The notes under the pieces are model-generated. The model saw nothing but the letters and a program-made list of their open reading frames with translations, did not search any database and was not told the origin of the DNA. From assembly GCA_038502055.1 (NCBI GenBank), contig JAXRKN010000031.1, positions 806,001 through 870,000 of the forward strand: a stretch of DNA of 64,000 nucleotides, given 5' to 3'. How positions within the stretch are numbered: the first letter of the stretch is position 1; each line of letters starts with the position of its first letter. The translations under genes and the position numbers were made by a program. Source of the stretch: Tanytarsus gracilentus (taxonomy: Eukaryota > Arthropoda > Insecta > Diptera > Chironomidae). Shown piece by piece: positions 62,401-64,000 of this stretch.

Positions 62401-64000
62401 TCAAGTGCTGAATGCTCTCGTCGATCAATTTTCATCGCCAAAGGCAGCCAATAAATTGCTTAAAAGCAAACATTTAATTAGCAGAGACACACCAAATAGT
62501 GGCAGAGCTCGAGCAGGTTCCATTACGAAAATAATTTTTCCCGATCCAAACGACATGGATGATGCACCTGATTTTTATGTACCTCAAGGATTTGTTGTTA
62601 GCGTTTCAGCATATGAAGAACACTTGAAAACTTATCTTGAAGTAAGAAAAGCTATTCGAGAACTCGAATCAATTGCGTATGAGAAAATTGATGGTGATAT
62701 TGAAGAAGCGTGTCGGAGAGTTCAAAAAGCCTTTTCAGATACTTGTGTTAGTCAACTGATAAAGATTGATATTGTATCGAGATTAAGACAAATTAGAGAG
62801 CTTGATGAGAATGCAAGATTTGCAGTTAGGTCATCGGGTGTGACAGAAGATGGTGATGAACTTTCATCGGCAGGGCAAAATCAAACTTTTTTGGGTAAAA
62901 TTAATTTTTTCAAAAATTTAGTTTCAAAAATTTAAAATAATTTTTAAGGTCTCAAAACCAACGATGAAGTTTTCAACGCAATCATCAAGTGCTGGTCGTC
63001 ACTCTATTCCCACCAAAGTGTTCTTTATCGCAAGCAAAATATTCAGCCTGTCGTGACATCGATGGCAGTCGTGATCCAAAAGATGGTCGACGCTGAAAGT
63101 GCTGGAGTTCTTTTTTCTCGTCACTTCCTCAACGGAGATCCAAGTGTGATTGTTATCACTGCCAATTATGGCCTCGGTGAGTCAGTGGTGTCGGGAAGAA
63201 GTGAACCTGATACAATTTTGGTTAAAAGAAATTATACAAGCGACAAAGTTGAAATGCTTGCGTCAATTGTTGGCGATAAAAAATTCGCAATCGAAATGGA
63301 TTCCGAAGAAATGACAAAAGAAGTTGAGCTTGATGATGAAAAAAGAAAGAATTCTTGTTTAAGTTCTGATATTGCTTTAAAGCTTGCAAAAATGTCAATT
63401 GTGCTGGAAAAGTTCTTCGGAACACCGCGTGACATTGAATTTGCAGTGACAAAAGATCGAAAAATTTATTTACTGCAATCACGTGCGATCACGGCTTTAA
63501 ACAACTACACAGACTTTGAGATTGCCAATGAGAGAAATTCGGCTTTCATGAGCTGCCAAGAAATTTGTTCCAAAGGAAACGTTGGCGAGGTTCTTGTGGG
63601 CGCAACTTCTTCGCTGTCGCAAAGCATCACACGTGATGTTATTGACAATCAAGTTGAGAAACAAATGATGGGAGGAAAAGAGAATTTAATTTATCCAAAA
63701 TATTTTCCAATTTCTCAGCATCACATTCTAATTGATGCGGGAAAATTAATGTTCGCGGGATTACCAAAAGAGATTCAAGTGATGGATGAAGCAATGTTTT
63801 TGGGAGTTTTTGGAAACAATGTCCTTGCTCACTATCCAGAAATTGAGTCAATTTGCCACCACCGAAATATTTATCGAGGCGATACAAATCAAAGAATGAT
63901 ACAGTTTAAAGTGTTTGGAGATTGTTGGTGGAACATTAACTCGTACATGAATAAAGCACATCAAAGTATTTCTGAAATGAAGACGAGATTAAGTGAGAGA
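59439..64000 (+). CDS. Membrane-anchored phosphoenolpyruvate-synthase-like protein (3' end outside window)
   Basis: Exons 59439-59559 (or 60273-60393), 60831-61109, 61162-61357, 61413-61787, 61839-62220, 62270-62894 and 62949 to the window edge join in phase. The N-terminus is one hydrophobic helix followed by a basic segment, so the protein is probably anchored with its body on the cytosolic side (inference). A large arthropod-type region comes next (LPGIRQRRWGPHKTEHLHRT, WPFEWSTKLMATALATEKWR). Then the PPDK/PEP-synthase ATP-grasp domain begins near SVSGGKGSSLAI. It has FAVRSSGVTEDGDELSSAGQ, NYGLGESVVSGRSEPD and REIEF-type DIEFAVTKDRKIYLLQSRAI. Bacterial enzymes with this domain phosphorylate pyruvate or antibiotics such as rifampicin. 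Arthropod copies are annotated as putative PEP synthase, but their substrate is not established. The phosphohistidine domain would lie beyond the window. Confidence 0.85.
60273..60393 (+). other. Second alternative first exon of the PEP-synthase-like gene
   Basis: It is exactly 121 nt, the same as the exon at 59439-59559, with the same phase and a CC-x-G|GTAAA donor. It encodes MEVDFLYYMKFVAVTTFTFI, parallel to MELDFMSCVKVFAISTIVYI, and both end in YSxPG. Both give a membrane anchor and both would splice to 60831. The nucleotide sequences have diverged considerably, so the duplication is not recent yet both frames are intact. Confidence 0.78.

Overview
The window is nuclear DNA from an insect, most likely a nematoceran fly. 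The evidence is AT-rich sequence, GT-AG introns that are mostly 50-60 bp, and a gene set whose best matches from memory are animal and insect families. A midge such as a chironomid is an inference from the compact, AT-rich style and was not tested. Gene models were built by hand by joining frames across GT/AG sites, and the reading phase was checked at each junction.

Layout. 1-1892 (+): 3' end of THADA. 3332-8485 (-): a six-exon gene for a 1202-aa disordered Ser/Pro-rich protein that I cannot name. 8486-15869: a long non-coding stretch with a 162-bp inverted-repeat transposon. 15870-17274 (+): a ZP-domain membrane protein. 17725-18688 (-): THUMPD1, head-to-head with SLC25A17/PMP34 (18909-19970, +). 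21031-24858 (-): USP36, head-to-head with the GTPase GPN3 (25167-26087, +), which is tail-to-tail with POLDIP2 (26188-27366, -). 28084-28532 (+): a small secreted pacifastin-type inhibitor. 30997-33197 (-): a DNAJB6/Mrj-type J-protein. 36400-37274 (-): a three-finger C2H2 protein, head-to-head with midasin/Rea1 (37497-55490, +; 13 exons, 5271 aa). The right end holds a young non-LTR-like insertion, an unrecognised ORF, a small membrane protein (58221-58680) and the first part of a membrane-anchored PEP-synthase-like gene (59439 to beyond the window end).

Several genes act in nucleic-acid and ribosome housekeeping: THADA and THUMPD1 in tRNA modification, midasin and USP36 in the nucleolus, GPN3 in RNA polymerase assembly. 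They are not an operon; the recurring pattern is compact head-to-head pairs 220-310 bp apart.

The most interesting points are: (1) two paralogous first exons, each exactly 121 nt, that give the PEP-synthase-like protein two alternative N-terminal membrane anchors; (2) a 231-nt in-frame cassette exon in the J-protein gene that begins as a paralogue of the exon after it; (3) four mobile elements of different kinds, three with clear target duplications, two of them in midasin introns; (4) an ORF next to the retroelement that has a good splice acceptor but no upstream exon; (5) a 285-nt tract without a single C that may be an assembly fault. No CRISPR array, rRNA or convincing functional tRNA was seen.
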